A stretch of DNA of 64,000 nucleotides, taken from positions 1,588,001-1,652,000 of the forward strand of contig OX940863.1 in the NCBI GenBank assembly GCA_954871525.1, read 5' to 3'. The notes under the pieces are model-generated. The model was given only the letters and a program-made list of their open reading frames with translations, did no database searches and was not told where the DNA came from. Position numbers and translations under genes: made by a program. Position 1 is the stretch's first letter; each line of letters starts with the position of its first letter. This DNA is from Parietaria judaica. Lineage: Eukaryota; Streptophyta; Magnoliopsida; Rosales; Urticaceae. This document shows, in pieces, positions 24,045-36,252 of this stretch.

Positions 24045-24963
24045 GGGTAAACTGTGACTAATGTACCAAATGTTTGATTTTTTGCGGATTATGTACCGAA
24101 TATTTATTTTAGACGGCTAATGTACCCAAACTTGATTCCGTTAGATATTTTCGTGTTTTTCGTCACTTGACCGTCAGCAAGTGATTCGTCCTCTATATGT
24201 ACATTTTTCGTATTTTTGGCATAACTCACTCATTTTTTTCTCCAAATTTCATGAATAAACTACCGTTTGAAAGCTAAGAGATATATCTAAAACTTTGGTG
24301 TTTTAAGTTTTGTAAAAAAAAGTTAAAAAAAAAATACGAAATTTCAATTACAACGTAAAACTGGACATTACTGTAATGCAAAATATTTGTTTCGAGCAAA
24401 TTTTAATATACTTAATGATTTTTTCTGATAAAACGTAAAACTAATACGTTGTAGATAAATATTTTATCTTTCCAATGGTAGTTTATTTATAAATTTTGGA
24501 AAAAAAGAGTAAGTTATGCCAAAAATACGAAAGATTTTTTCACATCACATCTTTCATATTTTTTGGCATAACTCACTCATTTTTGGTCCAAAATTTATAA
24601 ATAAACTACCGTTGGAAATATAAAAGATTTATCTACAACTTTGTGATTTTACGTTTCATCATTAAAAGTCATTAAGTATATTAAAATTTGCTCGAAATAA
24701 ATATTTTGCGTTAAACTAATGTCCAGTTTTACGTTGTAATTGAAATTTTGTATTTTTTAAAACTTTTTTTACAAAACTTAAAGCACAAAAGTTGTAGATC
24801 TATCTCTTAGCCTTCCAACGGTAGTTTGTTCATTAAATTTGGACAAAAAAATGAGTGAGTTATGTCAAAAATACGAAATAAACATTGGCCGTCAAAAATA
24901 AACATTATTGGGTACATAATCCGCAGCCGATCAAACATTAGGTACATTAGCCGCAGTTGACCC
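24045..24963. mobile_element. Foldback MULE-like MITE, 919 bp, in the gene 3 upstream region
   Basis: The ends GGGTAAACTGTGACTAATGT and ACATTAGCCGCAGTTGACCC are inverted repeats. They are flanked by a perfect 9-bp duplication, TTACTTCTA (24036-24044 and 24964-24972), typical of Mutator-like elements. Most of the element is a long hairpin: words such as GGCATAACTCACTCATTTTT and TACAACGTAAAACTGGACAT recur as reverse complements on the other arm. It has no transposase. It lies between gene 3 and its shared upstream block, and the matching place near gene 2 lacks it. Confidence 0.85.
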
Positions 24964-25283
24964 TTACTTCTATGAATAACTTATGATTTATTTTGGACAG
25001 GCAGGCAAACCCGTCTGCCGTTTTCAGTTGACGCCCGCGCTTGATGCCCGAGAAAAGCTCGGGCTAGATGGGCAATATATAAATTTGTAAATCATTTGTT
25101 GCCCATTCGATCTCTTTGTAAACCTAAAGTAACAACAACACTTTGTCGGTTTCTTATTTGTTATTTCTATTATCATGGCCCATGCAACATTACACTCTTT
25201 TCTATCTATATCTTGGCCCGTGCAACATTATACTCTTTTCTAGAATGGGCTAATAGATTAAAAAAAAAAAAAAAAAAACCCAC

Positions 25284-25290
25284 TATATAT
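25284..25290 (+). promoter_or_regulatory. Relic TATA box of gene 3
   Basis: TATATAT aligned with the gene 2 TATA region, 40 bp before the ATG at 25330. A poly(A) run of about 18 bases lies directly upstream. An imperfect two-copy repeat at about 25177-25242 (each copy with GCAACATTA.ACTCTTTTCT) lies farther up. Confidence 0.35.
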
Positions 25291-25431
25291 CAAGTGGAAA
25301 ATAAGTGTATTTCTATCGACCACTGAACAATGGGCTCGGAAACTCCTCTTGCCCTTCCAACGATCGACTTCTCATCTCACTCACTGAAGCCCAACTCGCC
25401 GGAATGTGCGGTCTCAAGTCTTTGAAGCCAT

Positions 25432-25972
25432 CAGGCACGGCCCACCTATTGGGCAATTTGGGCAGCTGCCCAAGGCCCACTTGTGGTGAAGGCCCAAACC
25501 AAGCTATAAATCTATCAAGTTCAAAAAAAAAAAAAAAAAAAAAAAAAAAACCAAATTGGTATTCAATAATTAAACTTGGTCGGCTGATTGCAAGGTCCAT
25601 CATATGAGTGCAAAGCATTTTGCCCAAGCCCATGACATCTAGCTCTTTAATCAATCAAAAGTTTTGGAATAAACAATATATATTTTTTATTTATTGTCAT
25701 AGACTAGTACACACTGTACTCTACACTATTTTACTCGGCTTTCTCTCTAAACTATATGTTCTTGTTTCTAATTTTACTCATTTCCCTTCCAGATGATCTA
25801 TATAGATTTTATTCATATAATAGGTTCTTTTTTAGGTGGGGAAACTTCAAAAAAAAAATTAAAAAAAGTTACATATATTATGTATTCTTATTAAAAAAAA
25901 AATAGTTTACATTGAAAAAAGCCAATTTTTGAATTTGCGCCCAAGGCCCCGGAAACGGTTGGGCCGGCCCTG
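25432..25972. mobile_element. hAT-like MITE in exon 1 of gene 3
   Basis: 541 bp with imperfect inverted ends (CAGGCACGGCCCA at left, GGGCCGGCCCTG at right) and a perfect 8-bp target duplication GAAGCCAT (25424-25431 and 25973-25980). Sub-terminal CCCAAGGCCC occurs at both ends. It contains a poly(A) run of about 28 bases and no transposase. Confidence 0.9.
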
Positions 25973-27109
25973 GAAGCCATCAAGGAGTACGGCTGCTTCG
26001 AGGCGGTGTTCGACAAGTTTGAGGCAGAGAGCCGAATGGAGGTTTTCGAGAGCCTAAAAGAGGTGTTCGAACTTCCGGTGTCGACGAAGAAACAGTACAG
26101 CTGGGACAAATAGAAGCCCTTTCACGGCTACGTTGGCCTCTACCCGGAGTCGCCGCTTTACGAGTCCATCAGCATTATGTACTCCGACGATGTCCGAAAT
26201 ATCGAACGGGCCGCCAATGACTTCTGTCCCGAAAAAGGAAACCCTAATTATTGGTACGAACACTTACAAATTCATTTCAATTCTCCAAAAAAAATATTTT
26301 TGAAATGCTTTAATTTATTTTCTTCAGAACAAGGAATTCTTTTCAGGTCGGACGAAAAATGGTGAATTTTCGTCTCCGAAAAAAAAAATCCTGAAATGAT
26401 GAAATATTTCTGCTTCCGAGAAGAAGAAAAAAAACAGAAGTTGAATTTTTAGTGTTTTGAATTTGGTTTAATTCCTCGAATAATTTTTTATGTATAAAAA
26501 CGTTTGTTTACAAAAACAAGAAGAAAAGTTTTTTTCACAGATAAGTCGGAAATAGCCCCAACTATGTATTTCAAACATTTTAGTCAAAATTCAAATACTC
26601 AACTTACTGAACTAGTTTTATAGACGTTTTCGTTACAAACTCTGCAAGAACTCGAAGATCAATATGTCAAATGTGTAACATACCTGAAAATGGAGGGTAG
26701 TTTTTGAAATTTGTTAAAAGTTTTGGGGCTTGCCAGCAAAGCCTATGCACACCTTCGTGGTGAAGGTATCGGAGTTGGACAAAACGGTGAGGAAGATGAT
26801 TCTGGAGAGCTTGGTGCTTGAGAAGTACATGGAAGAACGCTTTGACTCGACTTACTACGTGCTTCGGACCATGGTCTACAGAGCTCCCGAAATCACCGAC
26901 ACGGTGCTCGGCTTGATTCCACACACGGACAAGAACATCCTCACCTTCTTATGCCAGAACCAAATCAACGGCGTCGAGTTTCAAACCAAAGGCGGTGAAT
27001 GGATTACCTTTCAGCCCCCGTCCCCGTACTCTTACGTTGATTTGGCCAGCAAATCTTACTATGTAAGTTAATATCTCTTGTCTAACGGCTATTCAACTAA
27101 TTAATTAAT

Positions 27110-27300
27110 GGGAGATTAAGCTAAATAGTCAATTTGATAGTTTTAAATTGACAAATAGCTAATGTATGGTTAATATTTGTAAAATAGTCAATTAACTATA
27201 TAACCAAATAGTCATATTAACCATTTTAACTATATTAACCATTGACAAAATAGTCAATGTGTGGCTATTTTGTAAATAAAAATCTTAATTTTTTTTAAAT
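27110..27300. repeat. Partial 'AAATAGTCAA' MITE-like repeat in intron 2 of gene 3
   Basis: Repeated AAATAGTCAATT, AAATAGCTAATG, TATATTAACCATT and GTGTGGCTATTTTG resemble the family at 54640-55090 and 61952-62436. The ends are unclear. It lies in an intron, so it is not an added coding lesion. Confidence 0.4.
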
Positions 27301-28085
27301 TCAATGTAAACATATGAATGTGGGTATCCATTATAATTTCTCTTAATTAATTAGTTGCATGAGTATCCAATGTTTTATTTTTAATTTTTTTTGGCATAAA
27401 CTCAATATTATTTTTTTTTCATGGTTAGAATTTTTTTTTTTTGAGAGATTCACGGTTAGAATTCTTAATAATTTATTTTTTTGTTTCTCACTGAAATTCC
27501 GTCAAATTTTTAATTTTTATTCAGAATTATCGCTCTTTCGCAAGTGACATATGTCCAAAGCTTAATGACACATTCAAAATTTATTAAGTTCATTTAAAAA
27601 GTGAACATAAATTTTAGAAGAAGCAAAATAGTAAAACTCGGGAACTTCGACTGGCTATAATAGTGTTGGAAACTTTATCTGTGATTTTTTTTTATATTGG
27701 ATATACGTGCCATTAAAAATAAAAATAAAAAAGCGAGTAAACAACCGCATAAATCCTGATGTTATAGTAATTAGTGAATTTGAGTGCTCAAGTTTCTTTT
27801 TTGACAGTGTACATCACATTATGAATACTTGATGGTATATAAATTCTAGCTTAAGCATTATAAAATGTTTAGAAAGGACCACGCAATATGAGAGTTCTAT
27901 AACATTATCGGTGATGTGATGGGGATATAGGCGTGGTCAAACGGGCGTGTGCATCCGCCAATGCATCGGGTTATGATGACCAGAAACGAAGCGAGTTACA
28001 CCGCAGGATTATTCTCCATCCCGAAGCCAGGTTACAAAGTGCAGGCTCCTGAAGAGTTGGTCGACGAGGAACACCCTTTGCTCTT

Positions 28086-28298
28086 TGTCACGAGAAGTGC
28101 CTATGCACAGCCAGCCACGTCATTAAGTAAACCAGAGTTTGTTACAAACGTCACCACTGAGTGACGTCATAAGTCGTTAGAGTTAGTTACTAACACAGCT
28201 CTCTGATTGGTTAGCTAATGTGTATATAAATGTAAAACATGTACGTTGTATGATTCCGTGGAGCACAATAGAATTTCTTCCATTCTCTTCTTCTATCT
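28086..28298 (+). repeat. Copia-3 5' LTR
   Basis: 213 bp, containing the palindromic-looking TTTGTTACAAACGT segment that is absent from the 3' LTR. GTATATAAATGTA near 28219 is a probable TATA box. Confidence 0.9.
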
Positions 28299-28343
28299 TG
28301 GTATCAGAGCACAGTCTCTCTCTCAAATTTTTTTTTCTCAACA

Positions 28344-31300
28344 ATGGCGATTCCTACGAGCTCCTCCTTCACGTCCTCTTTGAGCAATGCCATCACCGTG
28401 AAACTTGATGAAGGAAACTACCTCTCATGGCGCGCGCAGGTTCTCCCTGCTCTTCGAGGCCACGATTTGGAAGAATTCGTCACCGGCGAGCTCGCATGTC
28501 CTCCGAAGTTTCTGGAAGTCTATGAAGATTCTGCACCAGTCATAAAGGTCAATCCAGAGTTTCTTCAATGGAAGCGTGAGGATCAGCGTCTTCTCAGCTA
28601 GATCGTATCTTCTCTCTCGCCGCAAGTCCTCCAACTCCGTAGTGCGCTGTGAACATGCTGCAGAGGTATGGAGCGCCATTGAAGATATGTTCGCCATTAA
28701 AACTCGAGCAAGGATCATGCCTCTCAAAATCGAGCTTCAAACTCTAAAGAAAGGTTCAATGACCATTTCTGAGTTTGTCTTTAAGGTCAATTCTCTTGCC
28801 GATGCTCTTGCAATCGCTGGAGAACCGATCTCAGTCAACGATCAAATCATTTGCATTCTTGCTGGTTTACCAGCCGAGTATGAGGTTTCCGTGGGTCTGA
28901 TTAACAATCGATCGTTGGATGCAAAAACCTCTGTTCATGAAGTTTTGTCCATACTTCTTACTCAAGAATGTCGGTTAGAGATGCTCAACAGCTCTCTGAC
29001 GAACGATTTAAGCCATGCTACTGCGAACTATGCAGAGCATCTGAGCCGAGGAACTCAGCCACAGTTCTCGAGTTCCCAGTCCAGATCGAACAACTCTCCC
29101 ACCGCTTTCAGAGGACGAGGCCGATTCGCTGGATATGGCAGAGGCTCTAAGCCGATATGCCAAATCTGCTCAAAGCAGGGACACACGGCACGCACCTGCT
29201 GGTATAGGAATGATGAGTCTCAAATCTTCAGCTCCGACAATGAGACTCAGCGACGAACCCGGGAGAGGCCAACAGCAATGTTTGCAGGACCGGAAGGCGT
29301 ATTTGACCCTGCTTGGTATGCAGATTCTGGTGCGACTGACCATGTCACAGGCAGGCTAGAAAACTTGCAGATCGCCAAGCCGTTTGACGGATCGGAGAAG
29401 CTCATGGTTGGCAGCGGTAATCTTCTCCCTATATCTCATATTGGTTCTACAATTTTGTCACAGGATTTCTCTAAACTTCGGCCTATTAAGCTTAGTAATG
29501 TTCTCCACGTTCCACGAATTAAGAAGAACTTGGTAAGCGTATACAAACTCGTGTTACAAAACGATGTCTTTGTTGAATTTCATGCCAAGTTTTGTGTTGT
29601 GAAGGATCGAAAAACAAGGAAAGTGTTACTCACCGGACCGGTTAGAAACGGGCTCTACTATCTTGGTCTTTGCTCAGCACCAGCTCACAAGCCTTTTGGA
29701 TTAAGCTGCAGCTCAAGCTCCACCATACAAAGGCACGAGTCTCAGATAGATACAAGCTCTTCAGTACATAGTTCCAATGACTCCCCTGTTGTGTTTAACT
29801 CAATAAAAGTAGACACTTTACATAGACGTTGTGGCCATCCTTCAGATAATGTCTTTTACATTGTTGCTAAGTCATGTAATCTTCCAAATATGAATAAAAG
29901 ACCTTCTTTTTGCAACTCTTGCAAAATTGGGAAAAGTCATGCTCTTCCCTTCAAATTATCTGAAACTAAGACAACGGAACCACTTGAGTTAGTTCACACG
30001 GATCTATGGGGTCCAGCGGTTGAAACTGGTTTCAATGGGTCACGTTATTATATCCATTTTGTCGATGATTTCACACGTTACACTTGGATCTATCCGCTGA
30101 AACAGAAATCTGAGGCACTTCCCGTGTTTAAGATTTTCAAAAAGGCTGCAGAAAATACACTAGGAAAGAAGATTAAGACTCTTCAAAGTGATTGGGGTGG
30201 AGAATTTCGGAGTTTTGTTCCGTTATTAAATGATGAAGGGATTCTTATGCGTCATCCATGCCCACATATCCATGAGCAGAACGGCCGAGCTGAGAGGAAG
30301 CATCGGCATATCACCGAACTCGGTCTTACTCTCTTGCACCAAGCTTCTCTACCACTTAAGTTTTGGTGGGAAGCTTTTGCAACTGCCACATTCCTTGCCA
30401 CATTCCTTATCAACAGGCTGCCAACACCTGTGCTTCAGAACAAGAATCCTCTTTTTATGCTCTTTGGCTGTGAACCGGACTACTCACAGCTTAAAGTATT
30501 TGGCTGCACGGTGTTCCCACATCTCAGGCCTTACAATAGGCACAAGCTCGGATTTCGATCGGCTGCTTGTTTGTTCCTGGGGTACAGCACCAAACACAAA
30601 GGTTTCATTTGCCTTCATCCTTCCGGAAGAAGGTACATTACTCGTCATGCTGTCTTTAATGAAACTGAATTCCCCTTTCAAACTCTTTTCCATTCCCCAA
30701 ATTACCCTTCTTCTACGTCAGTGGCTTTACTATCTAGCCCCATTATCACTACTCAGTTTCCAGTTCACACTTGTGAAACTACTCATCATGAGCAGCCAAC
30801 ACCACCATATGACCATGCTTACCCTCCTAATCCAATAGCTAACAATTCCCACACAAACGGTCCTTCCAATTCTCATCTTAGTTCCTCAGAATTACAGCAA
30901 GTTCCTATTCCCTCACATAATTCCATAAATACTTCTCAAAATCAACCAAATTCTGCCCCAAATACACCTATAAACATGTCCCATACTATTCCCAGCTCTA
31001 CTGAAGCACCAACACAAGCCTTTTCCTTTCCCAACACTCATGTCTCCCCGAATACAGTTTTTCCCGAAAATACCTCTGAAATTCCTATTCCAAGTACTCA
31101 TTCTTTTCCCACATTGCGAAATTCTCAAATTTCCCATGAACATTATCATGAGCCTCTTCCTGATCTCACAAATCAGTTGCAAGTGGTAGACTCTTCTATA
31201 CCCTATACTGCTACCTCTAGCCATTCTTCACCGTCTCTCTCCATTCATCATATGGTCACTCGTGCTAAAAACGGCATTTTCAAGCCAAAAGCCTTAACTA

Positions 31301-32880
31301 CTTCCAAGCATGTTTTGCCTATTGATGTTGGCCCTGCAGAGCCCCGTAATGTTTCTACAACTCTTCTTGACCCCAATTGGAAACATGCTATGGACTTAGA
31401 GTATCAAGCTCTCCTTGCCAACAATACATGGGACTTAGTCCCATTTCAGCCCAATTACAATATTGTTGGTAATAAATGGGTGTTCAAGCTAAAGTTCAAC
31501 CCCGATGGAACGTTACAACGATATAAAGCGCGTTTAGTGGCACAGGGCTTCTTCCAATCCCCCGGATTAGATTTTTCTGAAACCTTCAGCCCCGTCGTTA
31601 AAGCAGCAACTGTTCGTGTAGTGCTCACAATTGCTGTGGTCAAGGGCTGGGAAATTCGACAAATGGATGTCAATAACGCTTTTCTGAATGGTCGTCTCTC
31701 CGAAACAGTTTATATGAAGCAGCCACGTGGATTCGAGGATCCATCTCGACCAGAGTTTGTGTGCAAGCTTAATCGTGCTCTGTATGGCCTTAAACAGGCA
31801 CCGCGCGCTTGGTTCGATCGCTTGCGTGACGCGCTGCTCGCATGGGGATTCAACTCTACTCATTCAGATGTATCTTTGTTTGTCGATCATAAAGGCTCCG
31901 ATACAATTCTTCTATTGGTTTACGTGGATGATATTCTCGTTACGGGAAATTCTCCTGCTCTATTACGGAAGTTCAGCCATGATTTGAATAAAATCTTTGC
32001 TCTCAAGACATGGGACCACTGCATTACTTCCTTGGTATTGAAGCTCACCGAGATGAAAATGGCATCTATCTCACTCAATCCAAGTACATTAGTGATCTAC
32101 TTGAGCGCGTTCAACTCTCTCACTGCAAACCTTGGGACACGCCTGTCGCGCCTGGACTCATTGTTTCCAAGACTCAAGGCATTGCTCTGCCTGATCCCTC
32201 AGTCTATCGAAGTACCATTGGGGCGCTCCAGTATTTGACTATCACTCGGCCTGACATATCTTACATAGTTAGTAAGCTCAGCCAGTTCCTTCAACACCCC
32301 ACAGATGTGCATTGGCAATTATGTAAACGGGTCCTCCGTTATCTCAAGGGATCCGTCTGTAAAGGGCTTCACTTCTCTGCCGGAAAAAGTCTCACTTTTT
32401 CTAGCTTTGCTGATGCAGATTGGGCTAGCTGCCCCGATGACCGTCGCTCGACCAGTGGATATTGTGTTTACTTGGCGGGAAACTTAATTTCTTGGAGTTC
32501 TAAAAAGCAAGCCGTCATTGCGCGCTCAAGCACAGAAGCTGAGTACCGTACGTGTCTTAGCACACACGGCTGCTGAAGTTTGCTGGCTCAAGGCGCTTCT
32601 CTTGGAACTTGGTTTTCCTCAGGATAGTGCCCCCATCATCTGGTGTGATAACCAAGGTGCTGCTGCACTTGCTTCAAACCCGGTCAGCCATCAACGCTCC
32701 AAACATATTGAGATAGACATACATTTTGTCCGTGATAAAGTGTTACGCCGCGAGCTTGAAATTCGTTATATTCCCACGTTCGACCAGATTGCCGATGCGC
32801 TCACCAAAGGTCTACCCGATCATCGCTTTCAGCTCATGAGACGCAAACTCAAAGTCACGGATTCCCCTTTTCGTTTGAGG
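28344..32880 (+). pseudogene. Copia-3 gag-pol, broken reading frame
   Basis: Starts at ATG 28344 with a Copia gag. It meets TAG at 28599-28601, where a Trp codon would fit, then shifts frame near 28625-28640. The long middle frame runs to 32238 and carries the CCHC knuckle (CQICSKQGHTARTC), protease (YADSGATDH), integrase, and reverse transcriptase (YVDDILVTG). About 1 nt is missing near 32006, moving RNase H to another frame, and another shift falls near 32555. The integrase has a 12-bp in-frame tandem duplication giving ATFLATFL near 30390-30415. There are at least four disabling lesions, so this copy cannot make a full polyprotein. Confidence 0.92.
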
Positions 32881-32885
32881 GGGGG

Positions 32886-33084
32886 TGTCACGAGAAGTGC
32901 CTATGCACAGCCAGCCACGTCATTAAGTAAACCAGAGCACCACTGAGTGACGTCATAAGTCGTTAGAGTTAGTTACTAACACAGCTCTCTGATTGGTTAG
33001 CTAATGTGTATATAAATGTAAAACATGTACGTTGTATGATTCAGTGGAGCACAATAGAATTTCTTCCATTCTCTTCTTCTATCT
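32886..33084 (+). repeat. Copia-3 3' LTR
   Basis: 199 bp; lacks the 14 bp seen in the 5' LTR and has GATTCAGTGG where the 5' LTR has GATTCCGTGG. Confidence 0.9.
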
Positions 33085-33572
33085 CTCTTTAAGCCCTACG
33101 ACCATGCTGAGTTTCTCAAGTTCTTCGGAACCCCTGCCGGTCAGGCTGCCAAATTTCTGCTTCAGGCCTACTGCGGCGTTTGATCACCGCCGACCGCTTC
33201 ACCTTTGCCTCAATTACTGCTCACCTCGATTTGTAACGACTTTGTGGTAATTAAATCGCCTATTGTGCGTGCTTGTGTATCCTTGTAATAAGGAGTATGC
33301 AAAAGTGCTACTTGATTAATAAATAAATAAAGAAATAATTGGGCAACATACTATCTTTTGTACTTGAGAAGATATGTGGCAATGATCGTATTTTCCGGAA
33401 GTAGTGGCGGAATTAGGATTGAAAATCTGGAGGCCTAGCTACGCATAATCTTTTGCTATCTAACATGTTAGATAATACAGATTTCTGAAAATATATTCAG
33501 GGATTTTTGTTTATTTTATCGACAAGATGTAGGGGCTTTGATTCCGAAATTAATAATATAAGTAGTTGTAAG

Positions 33573-34361
33573 CATGGGCGTAGCTACATAAAAGCAAGTG
33601 TATACTCGGGCACCACCTGAAAAATGATGCATAAAAAAATAAAAAATAAAGTATAAAGTTTAAAAATAAAAAATGTAAATATTATGTATAAAATATTCAG
33701 CGTCGGCCCTGAGGCAAAGGAGGTAGGCGCCTTCCTACTTCCTAGGGCCTCGGATTTTTAGGGACCCAAGATTTGAGCTCTTCTCTTTCTTTTTTATATC
33801 AATAATTTTATGTGGTGGGCTCCAAGTACTAGCGAAAGTTTGAACTTTGAACTTATATTATACGCTTTATATTTTAACTTATTCACCACCCATACATCAA
33901 TTGAGATAAATGTTTCTCAGTTATAAAACTTGTTGATTTTTTTGATAAGCAAAGATTATTTGATTAAGTAAATAAACGTTTCTTTTCTTATTGAAAAATT
34001 TAAACTTGTTATTATTTTTTCATTTTTGGTTCTTTTTCATTGATTGTCTTTAATTCATTTAAAAGTAATAAATAGTTAAAATTATTTCTTACAAAATACG
34101 TCAAAACGTGGTAAAGACATATATTTCTGTTTTTGTCGACGAGGAATCTATTATGCAATATTTTTTAAAAATGAAAATAAAAAATCGACTTTATATTTTG
34201 TTTAAGGTAACTTTATCTATTTAATTTTTAATAGATGTTGCAATGTTATTATGTGATTGTTGTTATTTATTTGTAAAAAAAATAATAGAAAATTTACACT
34301 AAAAAATTATTGAAAAATTATCTCAGGCACCACCTTAACATAAATCGTGGCTCCGCCACTT
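33573..34361. mobile_element. hAT-like non-autonomous element downstream of gene 3
   Basis: The ends CATGGGCGTAGCTAC and GTGGCTCCGCCACTT are imperfect inverted repeats with a perfect 8-bp duplication GTTGTAAG (33565-33572 and 34362-34369). A CAGCGTCGGCCCTGAGG segment at about 33699 looks like the end of another hAT MITE nested inside. A further GTGGCGGAATTAGG end-like piece lies just outside, at 33407. No transposase. Confidence 0.75.
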
Positions 34362-34729
34362 GTTGTAAGATATTTATATAATCTTGTAAGAATAACGAGA
34401 GTGATCTCATAAAGAATATCCTCAAAAGTGTTGTGTTCAACAAAATCTTCTATTAAAGAGCTTGGTTATTTCTTGTTAGATTCTTAAAAACATGTATATT
34501 CAATTCAATTAATAATATAAGTAAATATATGTCATATCAATTAACATTATTAATCATAATACCATAGAGATATATGCTCAATTGTCGTACGTGTCGTTTT
34601 AACATTAGATATTTTTCTTGTCGTTTTCCAAATGCTTCAATTTAGCAGTCACTTTTGCAGATGTGTCGTTTCGTATACATTTTTCATTTGTGTCGTTCAT
34701 AGTCAATAATATATGTCAAGCAAAATTAA

Positions 34730-35310
34730 ACGACAATACAATCCTCTATAGTCTATAGTCATTAAATTCTTCGTCTATCTATTTGGATTATTCCATAAAA
34801 GCATATGCCTTTGTCACTTAGAAACTAGGGAAATATACTTGTCCTATCCATTTAAACTTAACAAAAAATTAAATTACTGAAGAATAACGACATCTAATTG
34901 TATAATTAAACTCATTGTAGAAGGAAAATTTCGTAAATAACTCTCAATACACCACAAATTTTATTACTAATTCCTAAGTTTTTATAATTCTCAAAATAAC
35001 TTTTTCAAATTTTATGTACTAAAATACTCCTAACTTGTCCATATTTAAAGACACGATGTGTCCATTTTTCAGGACACGATATGTCCATTTTTCAGGATGC
35101 GATATATCTATTTTGCAGGGGTATTTTGGTACATGAAATTTGAAAAAGGTTGTTTTGAGAATTATGAAAACTTGGGAGTTAATGATAGAATTTGTGGTGT
35201 ATTGATGGTTATTTTATGAATTTTCCCTTGTAGAATAAATAACTATTGTATAGCATGATAAAACAATCTAAAGATTTGGAGGAACTAGTCAACAAATAAT
35301 AATTCGGCAT
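34730..35310. repeat. Upstream duplication of gene 4, copy 1 (holds a MITE)
   Basis: Shares ordered words with 35700-36015: AAATTAAACGACA, CGTCTATCTATTTGGATTATT, CTTAGAAACTAGG, GAATAACGACATCTA, GTAGAATAAATAAC and AAACAATCTAAAGAT. The MITE at 34922-35226 interrupts this copy only. Confidence 0.7.
34922..35226. mobile_element. Foldback MITE with an empty site in the neighbouring copy
   Basis: Nearly palindromic: left arm GGAAAATTTCGTAAATAAC with AATACACCACAAATT; right arm AATTTGTGGTGTATT then TTATTTTATGAATTTTCC. The repeat TTGTAGAA flanks both sides (34914-34921 and about 35229-35236), with the last bases of the right boundary uncertain. The duplicated segment near 35940 reads straight through (CTGTAGAATAAATAAC) and acts as an empty site. 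The centre has a three-fold repeat of the type GACACGATATGTCCATTTT. Confidence 0.75.
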
Positions 35311-35699
35311 ATTATCGCCATAAGTATGACTTATATTCTAAAAAAAAATGTGGTACAAATTGACCATAATATAAGTAATTAAGTTTTTCATTAACTTCTT
35401 ACCTTTAAGATTCATGGAGCGAAGCAATATTTGTCTATGTTTTCGCCCTTTGTGACCACGTGGCAATAATATTGACCTAGAGTGCCTTAGTTTTTACAAT
35501 ATAGGACACCTTTTGGCTACAATGAGAGAACTTAGTGTTCGTTGTCTACTCATTGAAGTTCATGTAGCTATATCATTCGAGGTTAAGAGAAGCAAAAACG
35601 TGGACAAATCACGGTCGCTAAGTTTAAGTATACATGCTTGGGAGTATAAGTAATATTTTATGTAATATTTGGTATTTTTGCCACAAATATCCTAATAAA

Positions 35700-36015
35700 A
35701 TATATGTCAAGCTAAATTAAACGACAGTAAAATCCTCAATAGTCAATAAACCATTCGTCTATCTATTTGGATTATTTCATACAAACATATGCTTTTGTCT
35801 CTTAGAAACTAGGATTTGTCACTTAGAAAGGAAATCTACTTGTCCTATATATATTCATCTATACTTTAACCAAAAAAATGAATTATTGAGGAATAACGAC
35901 ATCTACATACCCTATATATATATATATAACTTAACCCACTGTAGAATAAATAACGAGTGTATGATGAAACAATCTAAAGATATGGAGAAACTAGTCAATA
36001 AATAATGTATAATTC
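35700..36015. repeat. Upstream duplication of gene 4, copy 2
   Basis: Direct-repeat partner of 34730-35310, without the MITE. It ends about 240 bp before the ATG of gene 4, so it lies within the likely promoter. Confidence 0.7.
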
Positions 36016-36178
36016 GGCAGCTAAGAGCTAACAATCACCCACAAAACATCAACACAAACTATAATAAAATATATTTTGTCACTTCTATATAGAACATATC
36101 GAAAGAAAAATACACTACTATTTTTTATTTATCAATGTCGTTGAAAGGCTTGAATTAATTTAAACGGAATTGTCTCGG

Positions 36179-36187
36179 TTATATAAG
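36179..36187 (+). promoter_or_regulatory. TATA box of AOP-like gene 4
   Basis: TTATATAAG, 66 bp before the ATG at 36253. It is a close match to the plant TATA consensus at a normal distance. Confidence 0.6.
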
Positions 36188-36252
36188 AGCGTGCTAGGTT
36201 AAGCGTTACGTAAATATCCGAAACCTAAATTAGCCACTATCTAAGCCATAAA

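Larger units (their letters stand above)
28086..33084 (+). mobile_element. Copia-3, LTR retrotransposon in exon 3 of gene 3
   Basis: 5' LTR 28086-28298 (213 bp) and 3' LTR 32886-33084 (199 bp), flanked by the 5-bp duplication CTCTT (28081-28085 and 33085-33089). LTRs begin TGTCACGAG and end TTCTATCT, so the termini are TG...CT instead of TG...CA. The LTRs differ by a 14-bp indel and one substitution seen by eye. A primer-binding site TGGTATCAGAGC lies at 28299-28310 and a G-rich tract at 32877-32885. Gag motifs (EGNYLSWRAQVLPALRGHDL) suggest the Ale/Retrofit lineage. Confidence 0.95.
25330..33183 (+). pseudogene. AOP-like 2OGD, gene 3, pseudogene with several lesions
   Basis: Exon relics: 25330-25431 plus 25981-26253; 26737-27062; and 27931-28085 plus 33090-33183. 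Compared with gene 2 there is an 8-nt deletion near 25407 (frameshift), a 541-bp hAT MITE in exon 1, a stop TAG at 26111-26113 (aligned with a Glu codon), and a 1-nt insertion near 26742 that makes exon 2 326 nt instead of 325. The Arg of the 2-oxoglutarate clamp is Ser (ASYTAGLF for ARYTAGLF). Copia-3 is inserted in exon 3. The HTD motif and distal His are still readable. Splice sites are intact. No functional enzyme can be made from it. Confidence 0.93.
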
